Below are positions 30,357 to 39,039 of a DNA stretch of 64,000 nt, piece by piece (the stretch's first letter is position 1; each line of letters begins with the position of its first letter). Source of the stretch: Brevundimonas nasdae (GTDB lineage: Bacteria; Pseudomonadota; Alphaproteobacteria; Caulobacterales; Caulobacteraceae); contig NZ_JAEPWN010000002.1 in the NCBI RefSeq assembly GCF_016654005.1, forward strand, positions 406,977 through 470,976, read 5' to 3'. The position numbers and the translations under genes were made by a program. The notes below the pieces were generated by a model. That model saw only the letters and a list, made by a program, of their open reading frames with translations. It ran no database searches and had not been told where the DNA came from.

Positions 30357-30835
30357 AGCTTGCTCCTGTCTGGGTTGGCGAGCATGAGAGTCGTCGGCAT
30401 AGATCCGCGCTCATAGGCTATCGCGAGTTGGGGCTGCATGAACTGGCCCACGGTCGAGCCGTCAGGCAGAACCGTGTGCGCCAAGAACTCGTCTTCGATG
30501 GTCGTGATGCCCGCCGCGACGGCTTCCAGCTTCGCCTTGATCACAAGAGCAAGCGCGCGCCAGCGTTGGCGTCCGGCCTGCTCCCACGCCTTCGTAGCCT
30601 CGGCCTGGCTGCGGACCTGTCCCTTTGCAGGCGTATGGGTGAACTCACGCGCCTTGGGGTCCGGCATCGGCAAGACGAACTTCACCAGCCGGTCGCTGAT
30701 CCGAAATCCGATCATGGCGGCCTGTTCCTCGGTCGCATACATGAACGAGGTGGCGCCGTAGCGCTTCAGCGTGGCCTCGATCTCGTTCCGGCTGCGGTCT
30801 TGGCTGACGGTCGTGTCTGCTGCGTATCGGGCCAT
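30353..30835 (-). CDS. phage hypothetical protein
   Basis: The gene encodes 160 aa from ATG 30835, with GAGGGG upstream. It contains a region common in phage and genomic-island proteins that act on single genes: TLKRYGATSFMYATEEQAAMIGFRI and TKAWEQAGRQRWRALALVIKAKLEAV. Function is unknown. The frame is open further upstream, but that part overlaps the preceding gene and has no ribosome site. Confidence 0.7.
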   Translation of the reverse strand: MARYAADTTVSQDRSRNEIEATLKRYGATSFMYATEEQAAMIGFRISDRLVKFVLPMPDPKAREFTHTPAKGQVRSQAEATKAWEQAGRQRWRALALVIKAKLEAVAAGITTIEDEFLAHTVLPDGSTVGQFMQPQLAIAYERGSMPTTLMLANPDRSKL

Positions 30836-30836
30836 C

Positions 30837-31148
30837 CTACACCCCTCCTCTGTCAGCGGGAGGGGGCGGGAGCGGGAGCCAATGGGTGGGCACGCAGCCG
30901 CCGCAGTCGATCCATTCAGCCTCGCGTGGGTGGAACCACGCACCGCCATAGACGCCTAGCCCGTCCATCACGACCACCTCTGTTCTGTCGAGAGGCGCGG
31001 TTTCAATCGGCCTCCACTCCACCAACTCGCGGATGCAGGCGGCGGCTTCGATCAAATCCCGCTTCTTCGCGCGAATGATTCCGCCCGGTCCAGCTGGCTT
31101 AGCCGTGATTTTCTCCAGCCGCTCAACCAGTTCCATAGGGTCGGTCAT
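30837..31148 (-). CDS. DUF551-like phage protein
   Basis: The gene encodes 103 aa from ATG 31148, overlapping the upstream stop by 4 nt. The C-terminal half has the WRPIETAPLDRTEVVVMDG motif and the ending THWLPLPPPP, the hallmarks of DUF551-type small phage proteins. Function is unknown. Confidence 0.75.
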   Translation of the reverse strand: MTDPMELVERLEKITAKPAGPGGIIRAKKRDLIEAAACIRELVEWRPIETAPLDRTEVVVMDGLGVYGGAWFHPREAEWIDCGGCVPTHWLPLPPPPADRGGV

Positions 31149-31396
31149 TGGACAGCTCCGAAGGCTGGAGTGATCGCGACACGGGACAGCCGCCAGCCAC
31201 GACGATAGGCGCGCTGCCAGACAGAAGATGGCGTCATCCCGTCGTGATTTGATGTCCGCCAAGCAGCAACAAACTGCTGCATGGCATATTCCCGCGTGAG
31301 CGATACGCTATCTACTGCGGGCGCGCCCGGCGATCCGAACCCGCGATCATGAGGGTAAAGGACCGCCCAGCCGAACGATGTGTTTGCCTCACCCAC
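31145..31396 (-). CDS. phage hypothetical protein
   Basis: The gene encodes 83 aa from GTG 31396, chosen because it overlaps the end of the upstream gene and gives a compact protein. The frame stays open to 31567, but that part would lie entirely inside the Lar-like gene. Motifs: SLTREYAMQQFVAAW and WQRAYRRGWRLSRVAI. No family is recognised. Confidence 0.6.
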   Translation of the reverse strand: MGEANTSFGWAVLYPHDRGFGSPGAPAVDSVSLTREYAMQQFVAAWRTSNHDGMTPSSVWQRAYRRGWRLSRVAITPAFGAVQ

Positions 31397-32126
31397 GTTC
31401 GGCCTCCGTGCTTGAAAGGAAGGTGCAGCGTCCACATTGACGCGTTGACCACGCCGGATCGCACTCGCAGTCCAGCTTCTTGATCCATCCCCTCGCCTCA
31501 GCCAGCTTGCGCTCTGCTTCGGCGGCTTCGAAGTCGCGCTGACGGAAATGCGCCTCCAGGTGATCAAGGTCAGCGCGCGCCACTTTCACATCACCCCGCA
31601 GCGCCGCGATCTCTGCGAGGAGGGCTAGGACGGTGGCGGGATTGGCGGCGGAGATGAAGGCGGCGTCGAAGTCGTAGTCGCGGCGGTCATCAAGGACGCT
31701 TCGCTCATGTAGAGTGACGACCTCTTTTCCGGCTGGCGAGAGGATCGCTGCCCAGAAGTCCCTGTCGTCGCACTCTGGGTAGGCGGTAGAACCCTCAACA
31801 CACGACCAAGGCCCCGGCGTCGCCGCCTCAGCCAGCCTCGCCAGTTCAGCATGATCGCCGGAGCCGAATTGCATTTTTTGCAAATCAGGATCGCCAGCAT
31901 TTGTTTGCACTTTCTGCAAAGAAATCGGATCGCCGGAGCCGGGTGCGAGGGCGGTGCGTCGGTTCCAGAGGTCCGCCGAATCCTCTCCTTCAGTGGGGAG
32001 CCGATGCGAACCGGCGCACAATGCGTCGGCGCAGCGAACGCCCACACGGGACATGATCGTCACCCGCTCAGCGGGACCGCCACAGAACGGGCACGGCTTC
32101 AACTCCACCTTCTCGCGCGGGGTCAT
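31389..32126 (-). CDS. Lar-like restriction alleviation domain protein fused to a phage Ead-like region
   Basis: The 245-aa protein begins with LKPCPFCGGPAERV and a second Cys pair (VRCADALCAG), the zinc-binding Lar-type domain ending in ADLWNRR. Lar proteins of Rac prophage modulate type I restriction. After about residue 90 comes an Ea22/Ead-like segment (LARLAEAATPGPWS, ISAANPATVLALLAEIAALR) ending in a coiled coil and a Cys-rich tail. Anti-restriction activity is an inference from the N-terminal domain only. Confidence 0.8.
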   Translation of the reverse strand: MTPREKVELKPCPFCGGPAERVTIMSRVGVRCADALCAGSHRLPTEGEDSADLWNRRTALAPGSGDPISLQKVQTNAGDPDLQKMQFGSGDHAELARLAEAATPGPWSCVEGSTAYPECDDRDFWAAILSPAGKEVVTLHERSVLDDRRDYDFDAAFISAANPATVLALLAEIAALRGDVKVARADLDHLEAHFRQRDFEAAEAERKLAEARGWIKKLDCECDPAWSTRQCGRCTFLSSTEAERG

Positions 32127-33742
32127 TGGATCACCCCCGCTTTCAGGGCGGCGAGGGCTTCGGCCTTCAGGAACAGGCTATTTGCCGCGCTGGCATTGGT
32201 GACCTCATCTCCTGCGTAGGACATCACTTCGAGGAGAACAGAGACTTCCTCTTCGGTAACTGTGAGGGCCATCCCACCATCGTGGGAGATGGTGTTGAGT
32301 GCGACGTTGGCGCGATTCAATATGAAGCCAAGCGTGTGATGGTTCGGGTCGTCGGCAATCTCAGCCTGCTGAACAATGCTCTCCAACGCCTCGACCGCCA
32401 CCCTCACCCTGTCGTCATCGGCGGCTGGCGGAGCCGCAGCCTTCATGACGTGCCACAGATTGATGACCGCGCCGCGCTCGTCTTCGTTGCTGAAATCTAC
32501 CTTCAGCCCCGCTTGGATCATTTCTTCGGTCGGATCGTCAGGCTCCGAGTGCATGGCATCGGCGGCGGGTGTCGGGGATGGGTGGGTGTAGAGGGGCTGA
32601 ACGTCGTGCGTGTCCCTGATGCGCGGCTCTCCATCGCAGAGCGTCCAGCGCGTGTCAGAGCGCCCCTTTCTGCGATAGCGCCAGCCCGCCACAGGCTCCC
32701 CCGCCGCCCCTTCGTCCAGGGCCTCGGATCGGGCTGGGGCAGATGGGCGGTCATAGAGGGCGACTGTTTTCCGCGCCTTGGCGAGGCGGGCTGAAAGGTG
32801 CTTCATCAACGCGGCATGGGCTTGGCCCTTGGCTTCATCAGCCGACGCGAAGCCAAGATGCCCTGCATTGTTGACCCGGTAGGACCAGACGTTGTCGTGT
32901 CCGTGAGTGACTATGACAGCATAATCACCGAACTCGGCCCGCCATTCCTCCAAGGCCTTCGTTTCGACCTTGCGCCAGTTAAGCGTGACCTCCCCCTCCC
33001 CGGCAACAGGGGCGAGGCGATCAACCTCCCTTCGGATTTCGATGCGGCCCATGCCGGTCAGCTTTGAGGCCTGACCTTCGGACAGCGCGCCATCAGCGTG
33101 AAGACGGATAGCAATGGCCTCTAAGTCGTCACCAGCGCGTTCGAACCACTCACGCGGCATAGGCATGATGTTGCGCGACGGGTTGTCGGGCGTGGGCTCG
33201 CAAATCTCCACCACATGACAATGCTTCAGCTTCTCAGCTACCTCAGCAAAGGGCTTGAGTGTGTCGAGCAGCTTCAAATGAAGCGCCACCGTCTCCCGCG
33301 TCTCTCCGCGCGCCTCGCCCTGTTCCGGCTGCGGATGGGCGCGGAGGGCGGCGAGCAGCCCCTCTCTCTCAATGGCTTTCAGAACTGCCTTGGCGCCGTC
33401 CCCAGCATCCCAGTCCAAATCAAAGCTGTCCGACAGTGCGTCGGAAATCAGGTCCTCAATGTCGTCTTTCGACCATGCGCCCGAACCTTCCGAGGCTTCC
33501 TCGCGGGGTGGGAGGGCGGACAGCATGGCGCTCAGTTCGCCTTCGACCGACTGTGCGATCGAATGGATATCAACGATGCAGCCAGACGACTGAGGCGTTG
33601 AACCACCAGGAATCCAGAGATCGCCGCGCTCGTTGTCGATCTGCTCGATGCCGGGATGCTGGGCGCGCAGTTCTTCGATGATTGTGTGCGCGATGACCAG
33701 TTTCAGGTCTTCCGGCACCAGGCGCGTTTCAGTGGTGGTCAT
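32123..33742 (-). CDS. large phage protein of unknown function
   Basis: The gene encodes 539 aa from ATG 33742, overlapping the upstream stop by 4 nt. Visible pieces are a C-terminal motif AGWRYRRKGRSDTRWTLCDG followed by VQPLYTHPSP, found in many phage proteins of this size. Near the end is DDDRVRVAVEALESIVQQAEI, a short helical segment repeated in family members. It is probably a mosaic of small phage domains. No catalytic motif is recognised. Confidence 0.65.
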   Translation of the reverse strand: MTTTETRLVPEDLKLVIAHTIIEELRAQHPGIEQIDNERGDLWIPGGSTPQSSGCIVDIHSIAQSVEGELSAMLSALPPREEASEGSGAWSKDDIEDLISDALSDSFDLDWDAGDGAKAVLKAIEREGLLAALRAHPQPEQGEARGETRETVALHLKLLDTLKPFAEVAEKLKHCHVVEICEPTPDNPSRNIMPMPREWFERAGDDLEAIAIRLHADGALSEGQASKLTGMGRIEIRREVDRLAPVAGEGEVTLNWRKVETKALEEWRAEFGDYAVIVTHGHDNVWSYRVNNAGHLGFASADEAKGQAHAALMKHLSARLAKARKTVALYDRPSAPARSEALDEGAAGEPVAGWRYRRKGRSDTRWTLCDGEPRIRDTHDVQPLYTHPSPTPAADAMHSEPDDPTEEMIQAGLKVDFSNEDERGAVINLWHVMKAAAPPAADDDRVRVAVEALESIVQQAEIADDPNHHTLGFILNRANVALNTISHDGGMALTVTEEEVSVLLEVMSYAGDEVTNASAANSLFLKAEALAALKAGVIQ

Positions 33743-34593
33743 TGTGCTTCTCCACGAATGGCAGCGAGGGCTTGGCGAGCGACACGACCGGCCCATGCGG
33801 TTCCTTGGTCGAATCCGTGGGCGTAAGTTTTCTTGATGACCGGACCGGCGTTGGGGCCGCCCGCGTCAATCGTCTCCAACGCCTCTATCGCCCTATCCAA
33901 GCGCGCCTGCTTGGTGTCCGACCACTCGTGACGCTGGCGCTCTTCAACAAGGAACCGCTCGCAGTCCTCGACCGTCACCGCTGCGATTGCGCCCGGCACG
34001 TCTTCACCGCCGCAGATCGCCAGCTTCAAACGATCCAAGCGCGGATCGGTCGGAGGGGTGGTGGTGAGGGCTGACAGAATACGCGCCCTGTCGATTGGAT
34101 GGTCTAGACCATGCGATGCGCCGTACTGCAGCTTTAGGTACTCAGCGGCGGTATCAAGAAGGGGGCTTTGCCATCCATGTTCAACAGCCCCCTCACCCGC
34201 CTGCGATGAGAAGCGGAAGGCGAGAAAGCGCGGATGCTCCCAGTCGATTTCCTCAGGCAAGTACGCGCCCGAGGTTATTCCTGACCTCAGCCTCAGTTCC
34301 ACGCGCATCCCCGGCACCGGGTTCACGCCGCCGCTCCACAGCATCCAACCGTCTGCGTCAGGGCGACCGATGAAGGTGAAGCGTCCGGGTCGATATCCGA
34401 AACTATCGTCGGCGGTCGTTACGATGCAGTTCGAAACGCCACCCGATCCCGAGGGGCGGATGAATGAGACGACTTCTCCGGTAACGATGGCGGGGCTCTC
34501 ATCGGAGCCTTTGATGCACCGAAGCACATCCCCCTTCACGAGCAGCTTAACGCTCTCGCTATCCAGAGGGCCGACAGGGGGTTGGGTGGTCAT
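33739..34593 (-). CDS. phage hypothetical protein
   Basis: The 284-aa protein has an N-terminal beta-rich domain of about 100 residues (VKGDVLRCIKGSDESPAI, YRPGRFTFIGRPDADGWM). A helical C-terminal half includes ARLDRAIEALETIDAGG. No family is recognised with confidence. It overlaps the methyltransferase remnant upstream by 4 nt. Confidence 0.65.
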   Translation of the reverse strand: MTTQPPVGPLDSESVKLLVKGDVLRCIKGSDESPAIVTGEVVSFIRPSGSGGVSNCIVTTADDSFGYRPGRFTFIGRPDADGWMLWSGGVNPVPGMRVELRLRSGITSGAYLPEEIDWEHPRFLAFRFSSQAGEGAVEHGWQSPLLDTAAEYLKLQYGASHGLDHPIDRARILSALTTTPPTDPRLDRLKLAICGGEDVPGAIAAVTVEDCERFLVEERQRHEWSDTKQARLDRAIEALETIDAGGPNAGPVIKKTYAHGFDQGTAWAGRVARQALAAIRGEAQ

Positions 34594-34721
34594 GCGGCGA
34601 CCTTTTCATTCTGAGAGTGAGGGAACGCCTCGACTTCGGACAGGAAGGCGGCCCTCCAGCCCAGCGGATGCCAGGCAACGGAGGCGGGTTCGATCCCGGA
34701 GCAGACGGAGCCGTAGATCAC
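34590..34721 (-). pseudogene. internally deleted DNA cytosine methyltransferase remnant
   Basis: The 43-codon frame begins at GTG 34721 with IYGSVCSGIEPASVAWHPLG and continues to SEVEAFP. This is the N-terminal SAM-binding start of phage DNA (cytosine-5) methyltransferases (motif I, normally in proteins of several hundred residues). After about 34 residues it turns into an unrelated HSQNEKVAA tail and stops. The catalytic PCQ loop and target-recognition domain are absent. Both ends keep the 4-nt overlaps of the operon, so the deletion was internal and left coupling intact. Confidence 0.8.
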
Positions 34722-35128
34722 TGTCCGCCCTCCTTTGCGCGAAGGATGGCGATGCAGAGGGCTTGGGCTGGGGTTTTGGCTTTGAACGAGACAGTGTCCG
34801 GACCAGAGCCGAAGACAACACCCGTTCGGACTTTGAACAAACTGGCGTGCCACCACTCTGCGCACGTCTCCCCATGGCGCGGTTTGCGTTGGGCGACTGA
34901 CGCTTCGTAATCGGGCAGCACCCGCTCAGCCACCGCCACAGCCGCGTCCAGGCTGGTTGTCCAGTTAGGCCAAGGGTCGCAGTTCCCGCGCGCTATCCGA
35001 GAACCATCCGGAGCAGTGTAGACGAGGTCAGCATCGATGATGCCGAGCGCCTGACCGAAAGCGATATCCAACTCCCGCGACCCACCCTCTGCCGCTTCAA
35101 GCGATTGAATGAGAGACGACCCGCTCAT
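34718..35128 (-). CDS. phage ABA-sandwich (DUF2591-like) protein
   Basis: The 136-aa protein has the layout of small phage proteins with an alpha-beta-alpha sandwich: DPWPNWTTSLDAAVAVAERVLPD, then ALCIAILRAKE at the C-terminus. Function is unknown. Confidence 0.65.
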   Translation of the reverse strand: MSGSSLIQSLEAAEGGSRELDIAFGQALGIIDADLVYTAPDGSRIARGNCDPWPNWTTSLDAAVAVAERVLPDYEASVAQRKPRHGETCAEWWHASLFKVRTGVVFGSGPDTVSFKAKTPAQALCIAILRAKEGGQ

Positions 35129-35379
35129 TGGTCTGCACCATTGGCGCGAGAGACGGCGGCTTTGACGCGACCGGCGGCGATGTTCTGTTCCTTGGTGGAC
35201 AGACGCTCCAGCTCAGAGGCGTAGAAGTCCTCGGCTTTGGTGCGGGCCTCGTCCTCGGTCGGGGCGTGGATGACGACCGGGCTCCAGGTCAGCTTCATCT
35301 TGCCGCCCTTCGTCGGCATCGGCATTTCGATACGGGCAATGGCGCCATCTGCGGCGCTCGTGAAGGTTACGACGCGCAT
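35125..35379 (-). CDS. phage hypothetical protein
   Basis: The 84-aa protein has a beta-rich N-terminus (MRVVTFTSAADGAIARIEMP) and a helical, basic C-terminus (VKAAVSRANGADQ). No family is recognised. It lies 3 nt after the HNH gene and overlaps the next by 4 nt. Confidence 0.6.
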   Translation of the reverse strand: MRVVTFTSAADGAIARIEMPMPTKGGKMKLTWSPVVIHAPTEDEARTKAEDFYASELERLSTKEQNIAAGRVKAAVSRANGADQ

Positions 35380-35382
35380 GGT

Positions 35383-35745
35383 TCAGCGGCCTCCATCTGT
35401 GGGGCGGGACTGAGCGAAGGGGCGCGAACGCAGCTTCGAACGGCTCTCTGGCCAGGTCCCGATGTGTTTGGCCCGAATGCGGGCGATCTTGGATTTGATA
35501 CCGACATCGCGGGTCGTCTTCTGACGGTGCGGTTCGCGAAGGGCCGGGGCGAGGTTGGACTCACGGTTCTCGCCGCCGTTCACCAGGGCGATGACGTGAT
35601 CACACTCCCAGCTTTCACCGGCTGCGATCTTGCGGCCGCTCAGGTAGCAGCGACCTCCATGTGCTTCGAACACTCGGGCGCGGACGCGGGCCGGGATCGG
35701 GCTGTCAGGGCTTTTGCCGACCCACTCATCAACGGTGCGGGTCAT
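35383..35745 (-). CDS. HNH endonuclease family protein
   Basis: The 120-aa protein has an HNH fold: RVFEAHGGRCYLSGRKI, the metal-site start CDHVIALVNGGEN, and a final HRQKT segment. Only part of the classic CXXC zinc pairs is present (C in GGRCYLSG). It could be a recombination or packaging nuclease. Its C-terminus is basic. Confidence 0.8.
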   Translation of the reverse strand: MTRTVDEWVGKSPDSPIPARVRARVFEAHGGRCYLSGRKIAAGESWECDHVIALVNGGENRESNLAPALREPHRQKTTRDVGIKSKIARIRAKHIGTWPESRSKLRSRPFAQSRPTDGGR

Positions 35746-36248
35746 GCGGCTTCTCGCTGCTGAACCAGAACGTCAGGATCAACGCCCAGCAGGTCCGACA
35801 CGATTTCCAGAATGGCCGTCTTGCTGGCCTGGAACTCGGCCTTGTCCATAGAGCGGCGGGATTGGCTCTTGGCGACGCGCTCCACGACCATAGGTCCGCG
35901 AACGACGACAACGGCGAAGTCAGACTTGGTGCGCAGGTGTGCTGCAACACGAAGTGCCGCCGCATTGGTTCCGGCGTCGATCTGCGTCTCTGTGAAATAT
36001 CCGGCGTCGATCAGAGCGCGCTTGCGCAGGTGTTCGACCGTTGGGAAGGCCTCGACCACATGTTCCGGCAGGCTCTTGAACGCCTCGGCCAGCCACGCGA
36101 ACTCGTGATCGTGCGACTTGCCCGAGCGATGCTCCACCTCGGCCATGAGGTAGCGTTGACCTTGGACGAAACGGTTCTTGGCCAGCACCGGATGCGTGGG
36201 GGCCAGAACTTCGCCGGTCCATTCAAAGGCTGTGGGGTGAGAAGCCAT
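35742..36248 (-). CDS. phage protein, probably DNA metabolism
   Basis: The gene encodes 168 aa from ATG 36248, overlapping the upstream stop by one base. Motifs are FQASKTAILEIVSDLLGVDPDVLVQ at the C-terminus and SHDHEFAWLAEAFKSLPEHVVEAFPTVEHLRKRAL in the middle, the latter shared by small proteins near phage recombinase genes. Function is unknown. Confidence 0.65.
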   Translation of the reverse strand: MASHPTAFEWTGEVLAPTHPVLAKNRFVQGQRYLMAEVEHRSGKSHDHEFAWLAEAFKSLPEHVVEAFPTVEHLRKRALIDAGYFTETQIDAGTNAAALRVAAHLRTKSDFAVVVVRGPMVVERVAKSQSRRSMDKAEFQASKTAILEIVSDLLGVDPDVLVQQREAA

Positions 36249-36997
36249 CAGAAGCGCTCCTCGCGGAAGGCCACGCCCTTGTCTTCTGCCCCGCGCCGGT
36301 TCTGGCGAGCGTCGTCGTCCGCCAGCTTCTGCACGAGGGCGCGGAAGGGCTCGGGGTTCTCCAGCCAATAGTGGCGGACGGCGGCGTTCAGGTCGGTGAT
36401 GTCTGCGACCGTGCGGGTCCGCAGCCCTTGAGCGCGTCCGCCGCCATGGGCGTGCGCCTTGTCGTTCGCAGCGATCTTGGCGACCTTCTGGGCGTCCTCG
36501 GCCTCCTTGACGGCCTGGTCCGCGACCTCGCGGGATTCGAGATCGGAGGCGCGGGCGGCGGCGAGCGCTTCAGCGGCGGCTCTCGCCTTGGCGGCCGCCT
36601 CCTCTGCAGCCTTCACACGCGCGGCCTCGATCTCCTGCTCGCGCTTGATCAGGAACGGACGCTTGGCGGCGTTCAAAGCATCAATGGCGGTCGGAACCTT
36701 GCCGGGTGCCTTGTTCTTCAGCGGTGCCAGATAGACGTTGTAGCGGCTCTGGATGGCGTCGATCTGGTCGTCGAGCGGCTTCTTCTCCTTGACCCGCTCA
36801 GCTTCCAGCGCCTTGGCGTTGCCCGTCAGGTCGTCGATAAGGCGGGCGATTTCATCGACCTGTTCCTGGGTTTCGGCGACCGTGCCATCAGCCCAGTTCT
36901 TGGCCTCGATCAGGGCGTCATTGATGCTCTCGACGATGATGTCGAAGGGCGTTTCGACGGGCGGATTGTTGCTCAGATGGATGGGTTCGGCGCTCAT
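36248..36997 (-). CDS. coiled-coil phage protein next to the recombinase
   Basis: The 249-aa protein has a long Ala/Glu-rich coiled coil (about residues 115-175) and a C-terminal domain ending in VRHYWLENPEPFRALVQKLAD. Proteins of this type often accompany ERF or RecT annealases; their role is unknown. Confidence 0.7.
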   Translation of the reverse strand: MSAEPIHLSNNPPVETPFDIIVESINDALIEAKNWADGTVAETQEQVDEIARLIDDLTGNAKALEAERVKEKKPLDDQIDAIQSRYNVYLAPLKNKAPGKVPTAIDALNAAKRPFLIKREQEIEAARVKAAEEAAAKARAAAEALAAARASDLESREVADQAVKEAEDAQKVAKIAANDKAHAHGGGRAQGLRTRTVADITDLNAAVRHYWLENPEPFRALVQKLADDDARQNRRGAEDKGVAFREERF

Positions 36998-37206
36998 GCT
37001 GCCGCCTCCGATTTCGCGGCCTGCTCTGCCTGTTCGGCGGCATATGCTTCGTCGCGGCGTTCCAGCTCAGCCGTCATCGCGTCGATTTCCGTCTGACGCA
37101 GGCCGTCGCGTTGTTCACGGACCAGCTTAGCCAGAGCGCTCGCGAGATGCGGGTAAGCCATGTCGGCAATCACAACGTCTTGGCCCTTGGAGTTCACGTA
37201 GAACAT
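36994..37206 (-). CDS. small phage protein
   Basis: The 70-aa protein has an N-terminal domain (MFYVNSKGQDVVIADMAYPH) and a coiled-coil, Ala/Glu-rich C-terminus. It sits between the recombinase and the coiled-coil gene, sharing one base with the former. No family is recognised. Confidence 0.6.
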   Translation of the reverse strand: MFYVNSKGQDVVIADMAYPHLASALAKLVREQRDGLRQTEIDAMTAELERRDEAYAAEQAEQAAKSEAAA

Positions 37207-37982
37207 CAGGCGGCTTCCTTCTGATCGAAGGGTGTTTCTTCGGTGCTGGTGTTAGCCGGGGCGTCGGCAAATCGCTTCGCCTCGGTGCGCATGACGCCGA
37301 TCACATGGGCGAAGTTGCCGTCGTCCAACGCCTCGCGAAGGCCGGTCTTCTGGCTCTCCCAGAAGTGGGTGAACTCGTCTTTCGTTTTGCACTGGCGCAG
37401 TTGGTCAGCGGCGAACTGAGCTGCTGCGCTGGGGAAGTCTGGCTCGCGCTGCTGTTGCTTTTCGCGCGGGCCTGACGATGCGTTTCCGTCATCGTCTTCT
37501 GGCGCGGCGCCGGTCATCGCCAGCAGGGAGTAGCGACGACCGTAGGTGATCGCAGAGCCGACGCCCTGGGGGTCGGTCTTGGACGGACGCAGGCGAAGAG
37601 TGCTGCTGACTGAAGAACCGCCCTCGTGGAGCAGGGTCGTCGTGATCGACACCCACTCCCCGTCATTGACTGCGTTCTGGATGACGCCGATGCCATGTTC
37701 GTTCAGCGCAGGCACGACGGCCTCCACCACCTCGGCGAGGTCGGCGTACTTTGTCTTGAAGTGCTCGTTCTTGGCGGCCTTCTTGATGGCCTCCATCGAC
37801 TTCTGCGCGGCGACATAGGCCTTGGCGATGGCGGGCCGGTCGCCCTCCCAGATCAGGCCATAGTCGCGCTCAATGGTCAGGGTGCTCATGGATTGCTCCG
37901 AATGGTCGGCAGCACCCTCCGCGCCGTTATTGGCGGTCACGGAGGCCTTGGCTGCTGGGGAAAGGGTTGCGGCTTCGGTCAT
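37206..37982 (-). CDS. erf: ERF family single-strand annealing recombinase
   Basis: The gene encodes 258 aa from ATG 37982 (ATGA overlap with the upstream gene); an internal ATG at 37889 is an alternative start. The ERF domain is evident: FKTKYADLAEVVEAVVPALNEHGIGVIQN, then ITTTLLHEGGSSVSSTLRL and GSAITYGRRYSLLAMTG. ERF proteins anneal complementary single strands during phage recombination or circularisation. The C-terminal part has helical segments and an acidic tail. Confidence 0.9.
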   Translation of the reverse strand: MTEAATLSPAAKASVTANNGAEGAADHSEQSMSTLTIERDYGLIWEGDRPAIAKAYVAAQKSMEAIKKAAKNEHFKTKYADLAEVVEAVVPALNEHGIGVIQNAVNDGEWVSITTTLLHEGGSSVSSTLRLRPSKTDPQGVGSAITYGRRYSLLAMTGAAPEDDDGNASSGPREKQQQREPDFPSAAAQFAADQLRQCKTKDEFTHFWESQKTGLREALDDGNFAHVIGVMRTEAKRFADAPANTSTEETPFDQKEAA

Positions 37983-38212
37983 GCGACGAAGGCCTGTTCG
38001 GTGTGCTGGGTGCGGAAGGTCAGCGCCTCGCCGGAAAGGCGAAGGGACCGGGCCCGACGCCATGCTGATCGGGTCGCCTCGACCGAAGTCCAAGCGGCAA
38101 ACCGTTCGACGTGCTGGTGGCCATTACGGTCCAGCCACGACAGGCGGGCGGTGTATTTGATCAGGCTCTCGGCGTGGGCCGGTCGGCGGAAAGGGAGAAC
38201 TTGGCCCATCAC
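37979..38212 (-). CDS. small phage protein
   Basis: The 77-aa basic protein (WTSVEATRSAWRRARSLRL) has a central beta segment (YTARLSWLDRNGHQHVERFA). No family is recognised. It overlaps both neighbours by 4 nt. Confidence 0.6.
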   Translation of the reverse strand: MMGQVLPFRRPAHAESLIKYTARLSWLDRNGHQHVERFAAWTSVEATRSAWRRARSLRLSGEALTFRTQHTEQAFVA

Positions 38213-39039
38213 GCAGCCTCCGCGACCAGGCGGGCGAATGTCTCGCCGCCATATCCCGACCGGCTGATCTCCAGTGCCTGCGCGAGCGGAAGGGATTCAG
38301 TTTTGTCCGGATCAATGCCGAAGGACAGCAGATGAGCCTTGGTGCCCGCCTCGCAGGCGCCGGTCAGCAGGCGATAGTCGTTGAACTCGACAGTGCCGCG
38401 CGCCTTGATCTTCGACACGAGATCGTCAACGTCGAAGTCTCGTTGTGCGATCTTGAAGCGCAGGTCTCGCAAAGCGCTCTCGGCGCTTTCGCCGTGCGCG
38501 TAGGTCTCGCCCTCCTGAGCCACATAGCATCGGGGGTCAGCATCAGGATCGCCCTTGAAATACTGGGCACTCCAGAGCGTGACCCCGCCGACAGCGCGGC
38601 TTGTGATCAGCCGCATCGTGTAGCCGTCGATATCGCGAAGGCGGATGGTCTGGCGCTTGTAGATCTGCTCCTCGGTCGTCAGGCTGCTGAGGTAGAGGGA
38701 GCCGCCCGCCGACAGGGACACGCCTTCCGGCAGGGTCGTCAGGCTGCGGAGGTCGAGGTAGCCGCCCGCCGACAGGGACACGCCTTCCGGCAGGGTCGTC
38801 AGGCTGCGGAGGTAGAGGGAGCCGCCCGCCGACAGGGACACGCCTTCCGGCAGGGTCGTCAGGCTGCTGAGGTAGAGGGAGCCGCCCGCCGACAGGGACA
38901 CGCCTTCCGGCAGGGTCGTCAGGCTGCTGAGGTCGAGGGAGCCTTTCACGACAAAGGTGGAGCCTTCACGCTCGTAGCTGACGCCCTGCGCATCCAGTGA
39001 ATAGGCGAACTCATCAATGGTCATGGTGGATTTGGTCAC
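38209..39039 (-). CDS. phage tandem-repeat protein, 20-residue LPEGVSLSAGG units
   Basis: The 276-aa protein has four to five repeats of a 20-residue unit (LTTLPEGVSLSAGGSLYLSS and variants) at about residues 32-120. The pattern suggests a right-handed or LRR-like solenoid. The C-terminal half is unique (GYTMRLITSRAVGGVTLWSA, SAESALRDLRFKIAQRDF). Similar repeats occur in phage and prophage proteins of unknown role. The near-identity of the DNA repeats implies recent expansion or ongoing copy-number change. Confidence 0.75.
   Translation of the reverse strand: MTKSTMTIDEFAYSLDAQGVSYEREGSTFVVKGSLDLSSLTTLPEGVSLSAGGSLYLSSLTTLPEGVSLSAGGSLYLRSLTTLPEGVSLSAGGYLDLRSLTTLPEGVSLSAGGSLYLSSLTTEEQIYKRQTIRLRDIDGYTMRLITSRAVGGVTLWSAQYFKGDPDADPRCYVAQEGETYAHGESAESALRDLRFKIAQRDFDVDDLVSKIKARGTVEFNDYRLLTGACEAGTKAHLLSFGIDPDKTESLPLAQALEISRSGYGGETFARLVAEAA
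38678..38940 (-). repeat. 60-bp tandem repeat, about 4.4 copies
   Basis: Four exact 60-nt units (38701-38760, 38761-38820, 38821-38880, 38881-38940) and a partial unit (38678-38700) differ at only a few positions (tcgaggta or tagaggga, gcggag or gctgag). Each unit encodes 20 residues in frame. Confidence 0.98.

Noticed and set aside
34722..34865. Longer frame upstream of the methyltransferase remnant
   Set aside because: It overlaps the DUF2591-like gene completely and has no family similarity before the GTG at 34721.
38332..39000. Long plus-strand frame through the tandem repeats
   Set aside because: It is the shadow of the repeat gene; the minus-strand frame has 4-nt couplings to both neighbours.
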